This document shows, piece after piece, positions 20,743 to 32,363 of a stretch of DNA of 64,000 bases. The DNA is from Helianthus annuus (lineage: Eukaryota > Streptophyta > Magnoliopsida > Asterales > Asteraceae): positions 155,603,897 to 155,667,896 of the forward strand of contig NC_035437.2 of the NCBI RefSeq assembly GCF_002127325.2, in the 5' to 3' direction. A program made the position numbers and the translations under genes. Numbering within the stretch: position 1 is the first letter of the stretch; each line of letters opens with the position of its first letter. The notes beneath the pieces were generated by a model, which ran no database searches, had not been told where the DNA came from, and saw nothing but the letters and a program-made list of their open reading frames with translations.

Positions 20743-23447
20743 AGATGTTTAACGTCTTTTACAGTGTTACCTATGCCAGTGGGTTTTACTCTTTCACCGC
20801 CCGGACGGGTGTTTCTCCGGTTTGTTCCGTTCCCTTGAAGAGCTTGCACGATTGGAAGCAGAAATTCTTCTACATTCGTCGTGGTGTGATTCCCATGGAT
20901 ATGCGTTACCGGTCTATGAGTGAAGGGATTCCGAAGGTGGATGTATTGGTGGATTATGCTGCACAAGATTGGTACAAGAAAATAACACAAAAGGCAACTG
21001 CTATTTCTCAGTTGGAGGAGATGGCCTTAGTTGGTGCCGGAATGAGTTTGTTATGGGCGCCGAAGAATCCTTTGGGTGTTCCTGTTTACAGTTATCAAGG
21101 CAAATGTATGTGATTTTCCTTAAAGCACTTCTGAATTATCTTGTTTTATGTATGTTTTTCCTTATTTCTTTGTCCTTTGCAGTTGGTTATAGTTTGATAA
21201 ACGTTTTGGACCCGAAGGCGGCGGGTGCCATGGTTGAGGGTATCCAAGAAGATGGGAAACCGACGTGGCTAAACCAAATTCGAGGTCGTTTCTTGCACCC
21301 ATCTGATGAAAGTTTCAGTAAATACGCCAATGTTGCTCTAGGTGAAGATGATGAAGATGACCCTGTTGATCCTATTCGAGAGGACGTTGTTGTTCTCTCG
21401 AGTGGAAGTTCTGACAAATCCCTTGAAGATCTAACTTCTCATTGTGCGTGTGCAGGTACCGCGTAGGGTGGTGTTGATGAACCTATTCATGAGGTTGTTG
21501 GTGATGATGCAGAGATGCCTGTTGATCCTTCTGCACAATTGGAGACAAGGAAGAAAGCAAAAACTGATAAGTCTAAGAGAGGGGAGAAAAGGGCGGAGGG
21601 CAAAACGACTGGTACTTCTCGTAAGCGTCCCTCTACTCTTCCTTGTCTAGATTATGTGGTTGTCTCTAACACGTTGTCTGGTCTAGGAGTTGGTGAGAAA
21701 GCTCGGGAGTCTGACCCGGATGATCAGTCTACTTTGACTTATATGATGAGGAAAAAAGCGCTTGAAGATAAGAAGCGCAAACTTGATGAGCAGGCCGCTG
21801 CTCTTCTTGCTTTGAAAAAAGCTAAGCTCCATAAGGAAGCTCCTCCCGCTCCTTCTGAATCTGAGATTGATATGGGCATTTTTAGTGGAGGCCGCGGGAA
21901 TCTCTTGGAGGAGATATTTGCTGCTTCTGCCCCTCCTGGTAGTTTTTGTAGTTGTATACTTCTTTCATGTTTCTTCGAGTTACTTTTAGTTGTTGTGGTT
22001 GCTTTATGACAGGAGTCAAGTCTGGCAAGAAACCTCGTAAGTTGGATATTTCACAGATCACTCCCCCTGCTTCTCCTCCGTCGAGGACGATTGGCTTGAC
22101 CCATCCTCGAGATGATCCTGAGAAGAAGAAGAAAGAAGATGAAGCAGCTGTCGAGAACGTGGGTGAAGGTGGTGGTGATGCCGCAGGTGGTGAAGGTGTT
22201 GATGATAGGGGTAAGGGTATTGAGACTGAGGTGGAGTCCAGTGAGGCCACCCCACGTCAGACCATTTATACTAAGCGCCCTTCGAGTGGTGGTGGTGCTA
22301 CTTCTGGTGCGGTTCGCAGTCCGCAGTTTACGAATGTTCGTGCTGATTCATGGGATACTCACAACCCTGCCTGTGATGACTTGCCGCACGCGCCTTGCTG
22401 GAATCTTACTCAAGGTTCCCGGATGACTTATTTGGGCAACTGTCATGACTTCTTTTCTATGTCTCTTCCCCCTGCTGAAAGGATGTTCCAGAAGCGACGT
22501 AATCGTTTTGCTTTGTTGGATGACCACGTGCGTGCTGGAGTTAATTTCTTTGCCACTTCACAAGAAATTGTTCGTGAATAGCGATTGATGGGGGAAGAGA
22601 CTGCTGAGTTTGAGGATGCGAAGAGAGCACTGGCTGAGGAGAGAGAAAAAATTAATGCTGAAAAGAAAGGTTTGCAATGGAGACTTTCTGATGCCGAGCA
22701 GAAGCTTGAGGAACAGAAACAAGTTAACATTCAAAAACAGAAAGACTGGGAAGCAGCTTGTGAGCGAACTAATGTTGAGATGCAATCTCAGCGTGATGCG
22801 ATTGTTCGCTTGTCTGGTGAGAAGAAGGAGCTTGCTGATGAAGCTCATCAGGCGCGCCTTGCGGCTGAGAAGAAGGAGAAAGAGTATGTTGACCATATTG
22901 ACAAGTTGGAGGTCCTTGTGAAGCAGAAAGTTTCTGAGTGTGAGACTGCTCAGCGCCTTCTTGAAGAAAAAACTTCTGAGTGTCAAGCTTCTGAGCTCCT
23001 GGTTGAGGAGGTGTCTACCGACTGCAAATGGCTGCTTTCTCGCGTCGTGCCTTTGGTAACTTCTTTTGTTTGTGTTCGTCTTTTGTCGTTTTTTGGTGAT
23101 TTCTCTCTTATTTTGTCGCTTGTTTGATGCAGTTTGCTGACCGTATTTTAAATTCTACTGAACTTGCTAAATATATGTTCGGGTTGGGTCAAGCGGGGTA
23201 TAATAGTGGTCGAAAGTTTGGTTACTCTGAGGGTAAGGCTGTGGTTATCAATAAGGAAAAAGATTACCACTTTGAGCTTTATAAAGAGGACTGCGATGGA
23301 AAGTATGCCGCCAAGCGCAAGGATTTTTCGACTCTTGAATTTGCTGTTGTTAGGGCTGCTGAAAAACTGTCTCGAAAACCAGACGGTGTTGCTTTGTTGA
23401 AGAAGGCCCTTAGGGATGAAGCGGGTGCGGGTACTAGCCATTCCTAA

Positions 23448-24100
23448 GTGGAGGATTCCGGCATGCGAGCCGCGTATGGCCTTGGACGGCCTTGTAATTT
23501 TTTGATGATCTGTGAACAATTTTATTTTTGTTTTACTTGTTTTGTTTGTGGACAACTAATTACTTGATCTTTGGTATGTTAATATTTGCCTATGCGGATT
23601 TTGTTATGCGAATTTTGTTATCGTCATAATATGTGCATGTAAGATTACTTTGATTAGGTGTCACGAATGAATGATGGCGCTGACATGTTGTGTTGTGTTA
23701 ATTACAACGTTATATTCTGTCGTATTTGCGCATGAGTTGGTTTGTGACTACGAAGTGATCGAGTTGCAGGTTATTGTGTGAGCTCAGCTGTGTTCAGCTT
23801 TGGGAGCCTTACAATGTTTATTTACCTTGCTATCGATGTTTTCGTGTTTATGTGTGCACGAAGTTTTGTTTTGGCGTTTTGTAGGCTTTGGTTGTGTTTC
23901 TGACCCAGCTGTGCACTTGGTTGTGACGAGCCTTAGAGGTCTACAACGTTTCCTATGGTCGAGCCATTGATGTTTTCGTGTACGCCCAAAGTAATATATG
24001 TAGTTGTGACAAGAAATTTCCATGAAATAGAGATAGCCAAACACTTTTCGTATTACGATAAATGTGTTGGCAATTTGGCCATTGCAGTTACATAATTGTT
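23448..24100. other. Spacer between the antisense gene and pol of the Tat element
   Basis: About 650 bases between two convergent reading frames. T/G-rich on the plus strand. No open frame with recognisable content. It should contain the 3' UTR of the antisense transcript and of gag-pol. Confidence 0.6.
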
Positions 24101-27100
24101 TTACATATAACACTTTCTCAGCTGTTGGGCATTCCAAGTTTGTGGAACCTCCCTGTCATCGATGGTGTGCAGTTTGTAAGCTCCCTTGCCGAGTATTGCT
24201 TCTATTACATATGGACCTTCCCACTTGGGAGCCAGTTTCCCAGGTTTCTCGGCGTTTGAAGCCTCGTTGTCCCTTAGGACGTAATCCCCTGGGTTAAAGG
24301 TGCAGACTCGGACCTTGGAGTTGTAGTACTTTTCCAGCTTTGTTTTGTATTTTGCTTCGTTGATTGCCGCCATCTCTCTCCTTTCTTCTAGGAGGTCCAG
24401 GTCGATCCTCCTTTCTTCTTCGTTGTCGATCAAGTTCATGGAGAGCATTCGTGGGGATGGCAATCCTATTTCTGCTGGTATTACTGCTTCAGACCCATAA
24501 ACTAGACTGAACGGTGTCTCACCGTTGCTTGTCTTTGGCATTGTTCTGTGGGCCCACAGTATGCTGGGTAGCTCGTCGACCCAGCCCCTTCTTTTCTCGC
24601 CTAACCTTGCCTTGATGCCGTCGACAATGCTTTTGTTAACCGCTTCTACTTGACCATTCCCTTGCGGGTGCGCAACTGAAGAGAAGGTGTGTTCGATGTG
24701 CAATTCTTTGAACCATCGTTCGAGGTCGTCTGCGGCGAAGTTCGTTCTATTGTCAGTGATGATTCTGAGCGGCAGGCCGAAACGGCATATGATTTGTTCC
24801 CATATGAATCTCTTGACGACGGTTGACGTGGTTGATGCCAGTGGCTTTGCCTCTACCCACTTTGTGAAATAGTCGACTGCGACTATGATGAATTTAACAG
24901 CACCTGGAGCTTCAGGGAAAGGGCCGACCATGTCTATGCCCCATTGTTGGAAGGGCCATGTCGTTGTGACCGGTACCAATTCATTTTTGGGGCGCATCGT
25001 CTTGGGCGCATGTCTTTGGCATCCACTACATTTCCTCAACTCTTTTACCGCGTCTAAATGCATTCCGGGCCAGTAGTACCCGGCGTTCATCACCTTTGCC
25101 ACCACCATTCTTGGACCGACATGTATACCACAGATTCCTTCATGGACCTCTCTGATCAAATAGTTTGTGTCTTCAGTGTCGACGCATCTCAACAATGGGC
25201 CTAGGTACGACATTTTGTATAAAATTCCATCGGCCATCTGATAGTGCTCGGCCTTGTACTAGATTTTCCTCGCTTCGGCTTTGTTCTCGGGGAGTATCCC
25301 TGATTGAAGGTACATGATTATTGGAGTCATCCAAGACGTTGTCCGTGTCTGGATGACGCTTACTTCCCTGAGTGGAACAGATGGGTTGCTCAGAACTTCT
25401 ATGCGCACATCCTTTGCCAGGTGTTGGAAGCTTGTAGATGCGAGTTTGCTCAGCGCGTCTGCTGGTTTGTTCTAGCTTCTGTTTATGTGATGCACCTTGT
25501 AAGAATAGAAGGTTTGTAGCAACGTCTTTTCTTGGCTTAGATAGAGCGCCATTACATCTCCCTTGGCTTCGTATTGGCCGTTGATTTGTCCGGCTACTAA
25601 CATTGAATCTACATGCGCTTCGATGTGTTTGACTCCCATTTTGATTGCCAATCTTAAGCCAGCAAGAAAGGCTTCATACTCTGCTTCATTGTTCGTGCTC
25701 TTAAAATCCAGACGTATGGCGTACGTGAATTCGTGTTTATCGGGGCTCACCAGTCGAAGCCCTGCGCCTGCTCCGTCTTCGTTGGACGCGTCATCTGTGT
25801 ATAACAGCCATGGTTCTTCTACTTGTTTCCTTTCGGCTTTTTCCATTGCTTTACATTCTTGATCCTTATCGTCAGGTACCTCTGTCATGAAATCTGCTAG
25901 CACTTGCCCCTTGATGGCTGGTCTTGGTCTGAAAACCACGTTGTGGCCGCCAAGTTCTATTGCCCATTTAGCTAGCCTGCCTAAGATTTCTGGTCTTGCA
26001 AGGATGTTGCCGATGTTGTAGTTTGTTAGCACATGTATTACATGGTTGGCGAAATACCTTCGCAGCCGTCTTGATGCATGGATCAGTGCGAGGACTAGTT
26101 TCTCCATGATGGCGTACCGAGTTTCTGGGTCGGTTAAGGTTCGTGACACATAGTAGACTGGTGTTTGGATACCTTGACGATCAACGAGTAACACTGCTCC
26201 AACTGCCCTATCAGAAGCTGATAAATACAGTACCAAGGGTTCTCCTTTGATTGGTGCGGTTAGTGTCGGCAGTTTGATGAGGCAATCTTTCATCTCGCGG
26301 AACGCGCTCTCTGCTTCCGGAGTCCACTGAAACTGGCTTTTCTTCATACAGTTGCGCAATGTTTTGATGAACGGAAAGGAATTTGCGGGGTGATTAGCTA
26401 GGAAACGATTGAGCGATGCTAACCATCCTGCTAATTTTTGCATCTCTTTGATGTTGGATGGGGAAGGCATTCTTTCGATTGCTTGAACTTTTTCTGGATT
26501 TACCTTGAAGCCATCTTTTGTGACAATGAAACCTAAAAATTTCCCTTCTTCCATGCCAAATGAGCATTTTGCTGGATTCGGTTTAATGCTTACGTTGCGC
26601 AGCGTGTTGAAAGTCTTTTGCATGTTTACCAGCATCATGCTTTCTTCCTTGCTCATAATCACCAAATCGTCCATATACACTTCGATGTATTTGCCAATGG
26701 CATCGCTAAACGTTTCGTTCATCAACCTCTGATAAGTTGCGCCCGCATTTTTAGGCCGAAAGGCATCTTGGTGTAACAGTATAACCCTGTCGGCGTGCGG
26801 AATGCGGTTTTGTCCTCATCTTGAACGGCCATTTGGACCTGGTGGTACCCCTTGTAGCAGTCAAGGAAGCACTTCCACCTGAATGTTGCTAGTGAGTCGA
26901 TCTTTTCGTCTATATCTAGTAAGGCGTAACAGTCACGTGGACATGCCTTGTTTAGATCCTTGTAATCTACGCACATTCTACAACTGCCATTTGGTTTTTT
27001 CACCATCACTGGGCTTGCCACCCATGTCTGGTATCTGACTTCTCTAATGATGCCGGCATTCAACAGCTCCATTACCTGCTCTTTCATGGCATCGTGTTTT

Positions 27101-28011
27101 ATATCGCCCAAGTGGCGCTTGGCATGTACCACTGGCTTCGCTTCTTCTGAGACATTTAACCGGTGTTCTGCTATGTGCCGTGGAACACCCACCATATCGG
27201 CTGGTGTCCAGGAAAACACGTCCATATTTTCGTGCAACAACTTCTTGAGCGCCGCGCGCGTTAAATCGGACATCGCAGGTCCTAAGCTAACTGTCTGTTC
27301 TGGGTATGCACTGTTCAGTACCCATTTTTCTGCTTCTGCGCGCGGTCCTGGTTTACTTGCTTTTGCAGGTCTGACCTCATCCGTTGCTAAGACCTCTTTG
27401 CTTGTGTATATTAATGCTATGCCTGTTTCTGTCGGGAATCCAACAGCTGAGTGTGGCGCAGAGCATATCATACTGAAGTCTCCTTGGGATTCCCTTCCTA
27501 AGAGGATGTCATGTCTTGAATGTGCAGGCAGCACCATGAATGTGACCTCTTCTGTTCTTGAGTTTCTTCCGTCTGAGAGCAGCACCGGGAATGATATTTG
27601 GCCGAGAGGGAAAACGGCTTCGTTGCAGAAACCAGTTAGTGGATAATCAACTGGTTCCAAGCGCGCTTTATCTTCTTGGTCAAACTGGTTGAAACATTGT
27701 TCATATATGATATCTGCGGTGCTCCTTGGGTCGATAAAAATGTAATCAGTTTGGTAGTGACCAATTACTCCAGAAATGACGATGGGTCTTTTTTCTCTTG
27801 GGCCACTTCTTACGATTGGGAAAATAACTTGCCTCTCGCGCCATGAGTCATCCTGCGCGCGCTTGTTGTAGTTTTTCTTTGGCCTACGTGGGCCTCCCTG
27901 AACCATGTAGGTTTCTAACTTTCGGAGTTTTTTGTTATCTGGCCTTCTTCTCTTCTTTGATTTGGTGGTAGTCGCGCTTTCCGCCCTTAACCAAATGAGT
28001 GAGCTTTCCAT
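24101..28011 (-). pseudogene. Tat pol (protease, reverse transcriptase, two RNase H domains, integrase), broken
   Basis: Read from 28011 down to the stop at 24101. The protease box reads FIDPRSTADIIYEQC, with arginine where the catalytic D-x-G motif should have glycine. The reverse transcriptase has RMCVDYKDLN and MPFGLK, then loses one base in an A run near 26749, shifting frame. The catalytic YMDDLVI continues in the next frame. A first RNase H (ASDRAVGAVL, LTNYNIG where LTD is usual) and an archaeal-type second RNase H (YTDDASNEDGAGAG, NNEAEYEA) follow. Two in-frame TAG codons are at 25472-25474 and 25259-25261. Integrase has the zinc region and D, D and E in DYFTKWVE, TDNRTNF and NGQVEAVN contexts. 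The dual RNase H identifies the Tat lineage. The protein cannot be made in one piece. Confidence 0.92.
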
Positions 28012-28038
28012 CTCTTAGAGCTCTTTCTATCTCTTGTT

Positions 28039-29778
28039 TCAGACTGAAACAGTCATCCGTAGGTGGCCTGTGTCTTTGTGAAATTCACAGAAGAGATTGG
28101 GATCTTGACCCCTCTTATTGCGCATTTGCAGGGGTGGTTTGAACTGGTGATTTTCAGTGGCCAAAACCTCGGAGGGAGTCTTTGTTAGTGGTGTCCACTG
28201 TTTCTCCCTGTTTTCTCTTTTTACTTCTTTCCAGTGGGCTATCTGATTGATTGTGTGGCGCGCATCTTCCCTTGCCGGGCTTCTCTCTATGTGACCGGAC
28301 GCCTTCCATGATTGGCTTCTGCCCTTTTTGTTGTTCCGGTCCCCGTGGGTATATCCACGCTGACGGTGATCATCACCGGTCAACTGTTTGTCAGTTTGCG
28401 CAATGGTTTTTGCTGCTTCAATGAAGGTTTCCCAAACTTTGGGTCCTCCGTCTCTTCCTTTCACGCGCTTGATTAGATCGTCGCATTTGACTGCCCTCAT
28501 GAAATGTGCACGCATCATCTTTTCACCCACGTCTCCGATTTCTAGACATTCTTTATTATATCTTGTGATGAAATCTTCCACGCTTTCGTGGTCTCGGCGC
28601 CATATATTCAGACAATCAGCCGGGTCTCTGGTATGTCTTCGCTGTTGAGAGAAGTGTGCGAGGAACTTCTCTCGGAAGTCGACCCATGATTTAATTTTTC
28701 CTGCTGGCAAGCTGTCAAACCAGACGCGCACTACACCGACGAATGTTTGTGCAAAGAGATGACACCAAGTTGGCAGGTTCCATCCACCTGTTGCTCCTGC
28801 GCCATTAAAAATTTGAAGGTGATCATCTAGGTCTGTTAAGCCGTTGTATTTGCCCACGTTGTGTGGCAACTTTGTCTTGTCTATAGCAGCTGTAGCAATT
28901 TCCCTGATGAACTTTGAATTTTCAGCCATGTCATCTGGACGATAGCTCAAAGTATAATCATGCTCTGCTTTTGGGTTGTACCCTGCGCGCTTAGCTGGTT
29001 TGTACGACTCGTGTTCTGGGTGTAGTCTGCTAAACACCGTGCTTTCCCCTTTATACGTTGGGTCTTCCTCTTCGTCTTCCCATTCAGTGTTCATATTGCG
29101 CGCGCCTAGACGGCTTTGAATCGGCCTTCTTTGTAAGTTGGAGTTTTGAACATAATTGCTTTCTGTTTCGCCATAAGTGTCGCGCGTGTCGTGCGCGCTT
29201 GGCTTCCTGGTGTTGGGTACAGGTCCCTTCTCCGGTCGTAAGTTCCACGCATTGATATGCTGAGTTGTGTGTGTGCTCAGAGATCATTGCGGTGGAGTAG
29301 CAAATGCTGACTGGTTGGCTTGTGCTTGAAGCAAGGCCTGTTGCGCGCTGAGTTGCGTATAAACGAGGTTTATAGACGCCATTTGTTCGGCGTACCAGGA
29401 AGCCAGGGTTTTTCCTTCTGGTAGCCCTAAAAGTGCAGAGAAATTCAACTGTGCTTGTTCCGATGGAGCCGAGGGGCCGGCTCCATGGCTTGGTGTTTGC
29501 ATCGGTGGAGGTGTTTGGACCACCCCGGGTGGAGTTTGGAAAGTGGCTCCGTTTGTGGTTTGGTTGATGATCCTAGTGGGGGCTTGGAAAATGGGCCCAG
29601 TTGTGGTTTGGCTAGCAACCCTGGACGCACTTCTAAAGATACTAGGAAAATCGTTGTTCACTGGCCCTTCTTGGATGATTTCGTTCCTTTGACCCCGTTG
29701 GACGTGTGCTGTGTCCGAAACGAGCTCAAAGGAAGAAACTTCTCCGTCTACTTGGTGTGAAGGGTTTTGTTCAGCCAT
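28039..29778 (-). pseudogene. Tat gag, broken
   Basis: Starts at the ATG at 29776-29778, only 68 bases from the 5' LTR. The N-terminal 164 codons are glutamine- and proline-rich and end at an in-frame TGA (29284-29286). The same frame continues without another stop to 28039. The capsid-type core is at about 28350-28930 (NVGKYNGLTDLDDHL, WFDSLPAGKI, RYNKECLEIGDV), followed by a basic region and the CEFHKDTGH motif typical of Tat gag. One base appears missing near 28061, destroying the CEFHKDTGHxTDDC signature and joining a wrong-frame stop. Gag and protease are otherwise in the same frame, so a second compensating indel probably lies near 27960. Gag would form the virus-like particle; this copy cannot. 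Confidence 0.88.
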
Positions 29779-29832
29779 TTTTTACGAGTGTTTTTCGAAA
29801 AGAAAAGAGATGAGATTGGTTTTGCAAAAAAA

Positions 29833-29846
29833 GCGTATGGCGCCAA
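29833..29846 (-). promoter_or_regulatory. Primer binding site of the Tat element
   Basis: Minus-strand TTGGCGCCATACGC directly follows the 5' LTR. TGGCGCC matches tRNAs whose 3' end is GGCGCCA, such as plant tRNA-Asp. Pairing beyond these seven bases is weaker. Confidence 0.65.
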
Positions 29847-30496
29847 TGATGAAACACAGGATAACACCAAGGTTATACTGCCGGGTTGTTTCTCTAAGGG
29901 GTTCAATCTCCTTTCTTACTCGCTGAAATGACCTAGATCCTGCAAAACAGCAACACCGTTTGTCTCGTTAAGAGGGGAATATGGGGGGTTTCCCTCTTAA
30001 CCAGGCTCCGGTGTGAGAATAAGTACTGTTCTAAGGGAGAATAAACAGTGTGTTGAGTGTGTGAATAAGGAGAGCAAGATGATTTAACCTGAATGATGAA
30101 GGGTCCTATTTATAGCCAGAGGGTGAAGAAGGGAGGAGCAGCTGTGCCAGCTGTGGTTGTGCGCCAGCTGTCCGACTAAGGGGAATATCCTCTTGGTCTC
30201 CTCTGCCATAGCCGGTGTAGTGGTACACGTGGCGCGCTTACGTTTGTCCACGCTGGAAACATCGTACTGGTGTTGTCAGCTTTGCCCCCTGATTTATCGC
30301 AGGCCTATGTGGCGCTCTGCAACTGGTGACACGTGTTGTCCTTCTTGTCAGATAGAGCATCTTTGTTGCCACCTTGACATTTTCCAGAAGCTTCTAGAAG
30401 CTTATGGATTACTTTGCTGATGTAGGCGCCATGTATGATCGAAAAGGAGGTCTGGTCCCTGCCATGTAGGCAGGGAATTGGGACCATACCTCTTCA
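29847..30496 (-). repeat. 5' LTR of the Tat element
   Basis: 650 bp, partner of 7479-8128, followed by TSD AGACC at 30497-30501. A minus-strand TATAAATAGGACC box (plus-strand about 30103-30115) marks the LTR promoter. Confidence 0.93.
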
Positions 30497-30599
30497 AGAC
30501 CATTTATTTGTTTGGGTCATTATGTATTTGTTCATTTGGGCCAAATACACATACACATGTAATATATGAAGAAAAAAAAATCCTTTCCCGGATGGCGAT

Positions 30600-31918
30600 T
30601 GATCTATTTCTCATATGATAGGAGTGATCAAGGATTTCAACGGATCAAAAGATTGGAAGGAAACGGTTAATGCGGTTTTGATGGTGACGGTTTGGGAAAT
30701 TTGGAAAGCAGGGAATGAAAAGACGTTCAATAATAACCATATACACTTCAATAGAATGGTGGATATTGTCAGAGAGAATTCTTTTTTGTGGATTACAAGT
30801 ATGTCTAGTGGCGGAGCTTGACCAAAAGTTCCGCAAAGGCAAAAAGTCATTGGACCCAAAAAAAATTCTATCGCTATGTTAAGGTTATATGTTCGGGTTG
30901 GTTATTCGATTCGGGTCAAGTCAAACAATAATAACTCCAAATAAAATTAAATAATCATTCATTCAAATGACCCGTTCTTACATATAAAAAACTAAATATT
31001 GTTTAACAAACAAAAGAACAAAATATTTATAATGATGTGAAATAAATGGTAAGTACCTAGTGAAGCTTCTTCCTTAATTGATCATCTTCCCAAAACCCCA
31101 GTTCTACCATTATAGACCCAAATTTTGGAATTATTGAACAATAATCACAATGGATGCAATGCATAGGTTAATCTAATATTAAATGATACGATTAAGATAT
31201 AAAACACTAGTAATGCCCAAAATTTCGATTCAATATTAACCCTTGTTCATTCTACAAGAACTAAACAATTATGAATGAGAAAATAAAAAAAAATGATTAT
31301 CTTGTTTAAATTCATGATTAAACACCTCTATCCAGCTCGATGTCTTTCATGTTTCCGCGAATTTGATGAAGGACAAAGGACTCAAGACTTCAAGAACCAT
31401 GAACACATAACTCTTTTTTTTTCTTCTATTAAAGTCGATAGATGGGCACTCAAATCCTTTACGTATTGTTCTTTTTTTTTAACATCTTTCACTTAAGATA
31501 AAAATGAACACTCAATTTATAAAAAAAACTAGTTTCAGACTTTATTTAAACTCACTTCTGGTTTAAAAACAATTATAAAAATTTACTAAAAGCCATGTTC
31601 TTCACGTTTTTGTGTAACTCAATACGAAAATATGTATTATTTTTTTGGACAATAAACTTGGTAGGGGTAGGTAATTTTTAGGCAAAATAATTAGCGGGGG
31701 TGGACCTATATAATTTTAAAAATTTCGAACAGAAAATCGAAAAAATTACACTACTAACCGAAATATTGGCGGGGACGGATACACCCCCTGGCCCCTTAAA
31801 AGTTGTGCCCCTGAGTAGGTCGAAATTTTGTAACGTTAGTTGGCCTAGATGGTATGATTTTAATATTATAAGTGTAATGTCCCACTTTTATTGGCGTTGT
31901 GACTATATTTTTATATAG
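30600..31918 (+). pseudogene. LINE reverse-transcriptase C-terminal remnant, split by a hAT-like element
   Basis: Codons at about 30603-30805 encode VTVWEIWKAGNEKTFNN, the conserved region near the C-terminus of plant LINE (L1/RIL) ORF2 proteins. A hAT-like insertion occupies 30806-31813. After it the same frame resumes in the text that now lies within 31822-31890 (FCNVSWPRWYDFN), the typical tryptophan-containing tail of these proteins. Upstream is an in-frame stop at about 30600, and the rest of ORF2 is absent. This is a 5'-truncated, dead fragment. Confidence 0.75.
30806..31813. mobile_element. hAT-like non-autonomous element
   Basis: About 1,008 bp, from TAGTGGCGGAGC to TGTGCCCCTG, flanked by AGTATGTC (30798-30805) and AGTAGGTC (31814-31821), which match at 7 of 8 bases. 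Eight-base duplications and CAGNGGC-type ends are hAT hallmarks. Continuity of the LINE protein across the site supports these borders. The interior is AT-rich with no transposase frame. Confidence 0.65.
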
Positions 31919-32049
31919 AAGTTTCGTCGTTAAATAAAAATTAAAAAAATAAACCTAAATCTCTCACTTATCTGTGTGATATTATTTAACTTTAATAGTA
32001 TCATTTAAAAAAATAAAAACTCAATTTCACTTCATCTGGCTTAATAAAG

Positions 32050-32363
32050 CAATGATGGGCCAATGAGCTAGTGGTGGAGTGATAAGTGAGAGACCTAGTG
32101 TTCTAAGTGACCCAGGTTTAATTTCTGCCTCCAGCATTTAGTTGTTGCGGCACCTGGTGATGATGGGAGACTAAGCGAGTAGGCGGCGATCGCTAGTTCG
32201 ATCCTTGAACTGAGTGGGTTTTACCTTGCCGAGTGTTCACGGGCTTCGGCCCTAGGTGAGGATTTTTCCCGGTTCGGAATGCGAGTATATCCCGATATGA
32301 TGAATTTCGCTAGTAAGCCATTTGAAGGATTCGTTGACGGTTAAAAAATAAAACAATGATGGG
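32050..32363 (+). mobile_element. tRNA-derived SINE
   Basis: The body at 32060-32353 is flanked by CAATGATGGG at 32050-32059 and 32354-32363. It begins with tRNA-like sequence (GAGCTAGTGGTGGAGTG resembling an A box, and ACCCAGGTTTAATTTC resembling a B box). It ends in an A-rich tail (TTAAAAAATAAAA). The tRNA-unrelated body contains GCCGAGTGTTCACGGGC and GGTTCGGAATGCGAG. It is not a functional tRNA: length, boxes and tail all fit a retroposed SINE. Confidence 0.75.

Larger units (their letters stand above)
8871..23447 (+). pseudogene. Antisense extra gene of the Tat element (Transposase_28 / putative gypsy-type domain), split by the Tekay insertion
   Basis: Reading frame pieces: 8871-9240 and 20743-21105 (one exon cut by the Tekay; the frame continues when one GTTTG copy is removed), then 21183-21938, 22013-23055 and 23133-23447. 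GT-AG boundaries fit all three introns. The N-terminal part carries the plant-retroelement domain often annotated as Transposase_28 (FFREGNFRLPITKF, LRNYGLHISQ). The middle is acidic and lysine-rich. Exon 3 has a long coiled coil, and the C-terminal exon is globular. Two in-frame TAG codons interrupt it, at 21464-21466 and 22579-22581. The molecular role of such proteins is not established. Location between pol and the 3' LTR, on the opposite strand, matches antisense extra ORFs known in Tat elements. It is inactivated here by both the insertion and the stops. Confidence 0.75.
7479..30496 (-). mobile_element. Tat-lineage Ty3/gypsy LTR retrotransposon, defective, containing a nested Tekay element
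   Basis: Full-length element in minus orientation. The 5' LTR is at 29847-30496 and the 3' LTR at 7479-8128. Both LTRs begin TGATGAAACA and end CTCTTCA on the plus strand. TSD AGACC is at 7474-7478 and 30497-30501. Without the nested Tekay it is about 11.5 kb. Gene order on the minus strand is gag, protease, reverse transcriptase, RNase H, a second (archaeal-type) RNase H, then integrase. An extra spliced gene lies on the opposite strand between pol and the 3' LTR, with a minisatellite beside that LTR. Dual RNase H, antisense extra ORFs and 3' tandem repeats are established traits of the Tat group. The LTRs differ at roughly 15 sites (including 1-2 base indels) in 650 bp, so the element is clearly older than the Tekay inside it. 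Gag-pol is interrupted by several stops and frameshifts. Confidence 0.93.

Noticed and set aside
32060..32353. Functional tRNA gene
   Set aside because: A- and B-box-like motifs are present, but the unit is 294 bp with an A-rich tail and target duplications, so it is a SINE.
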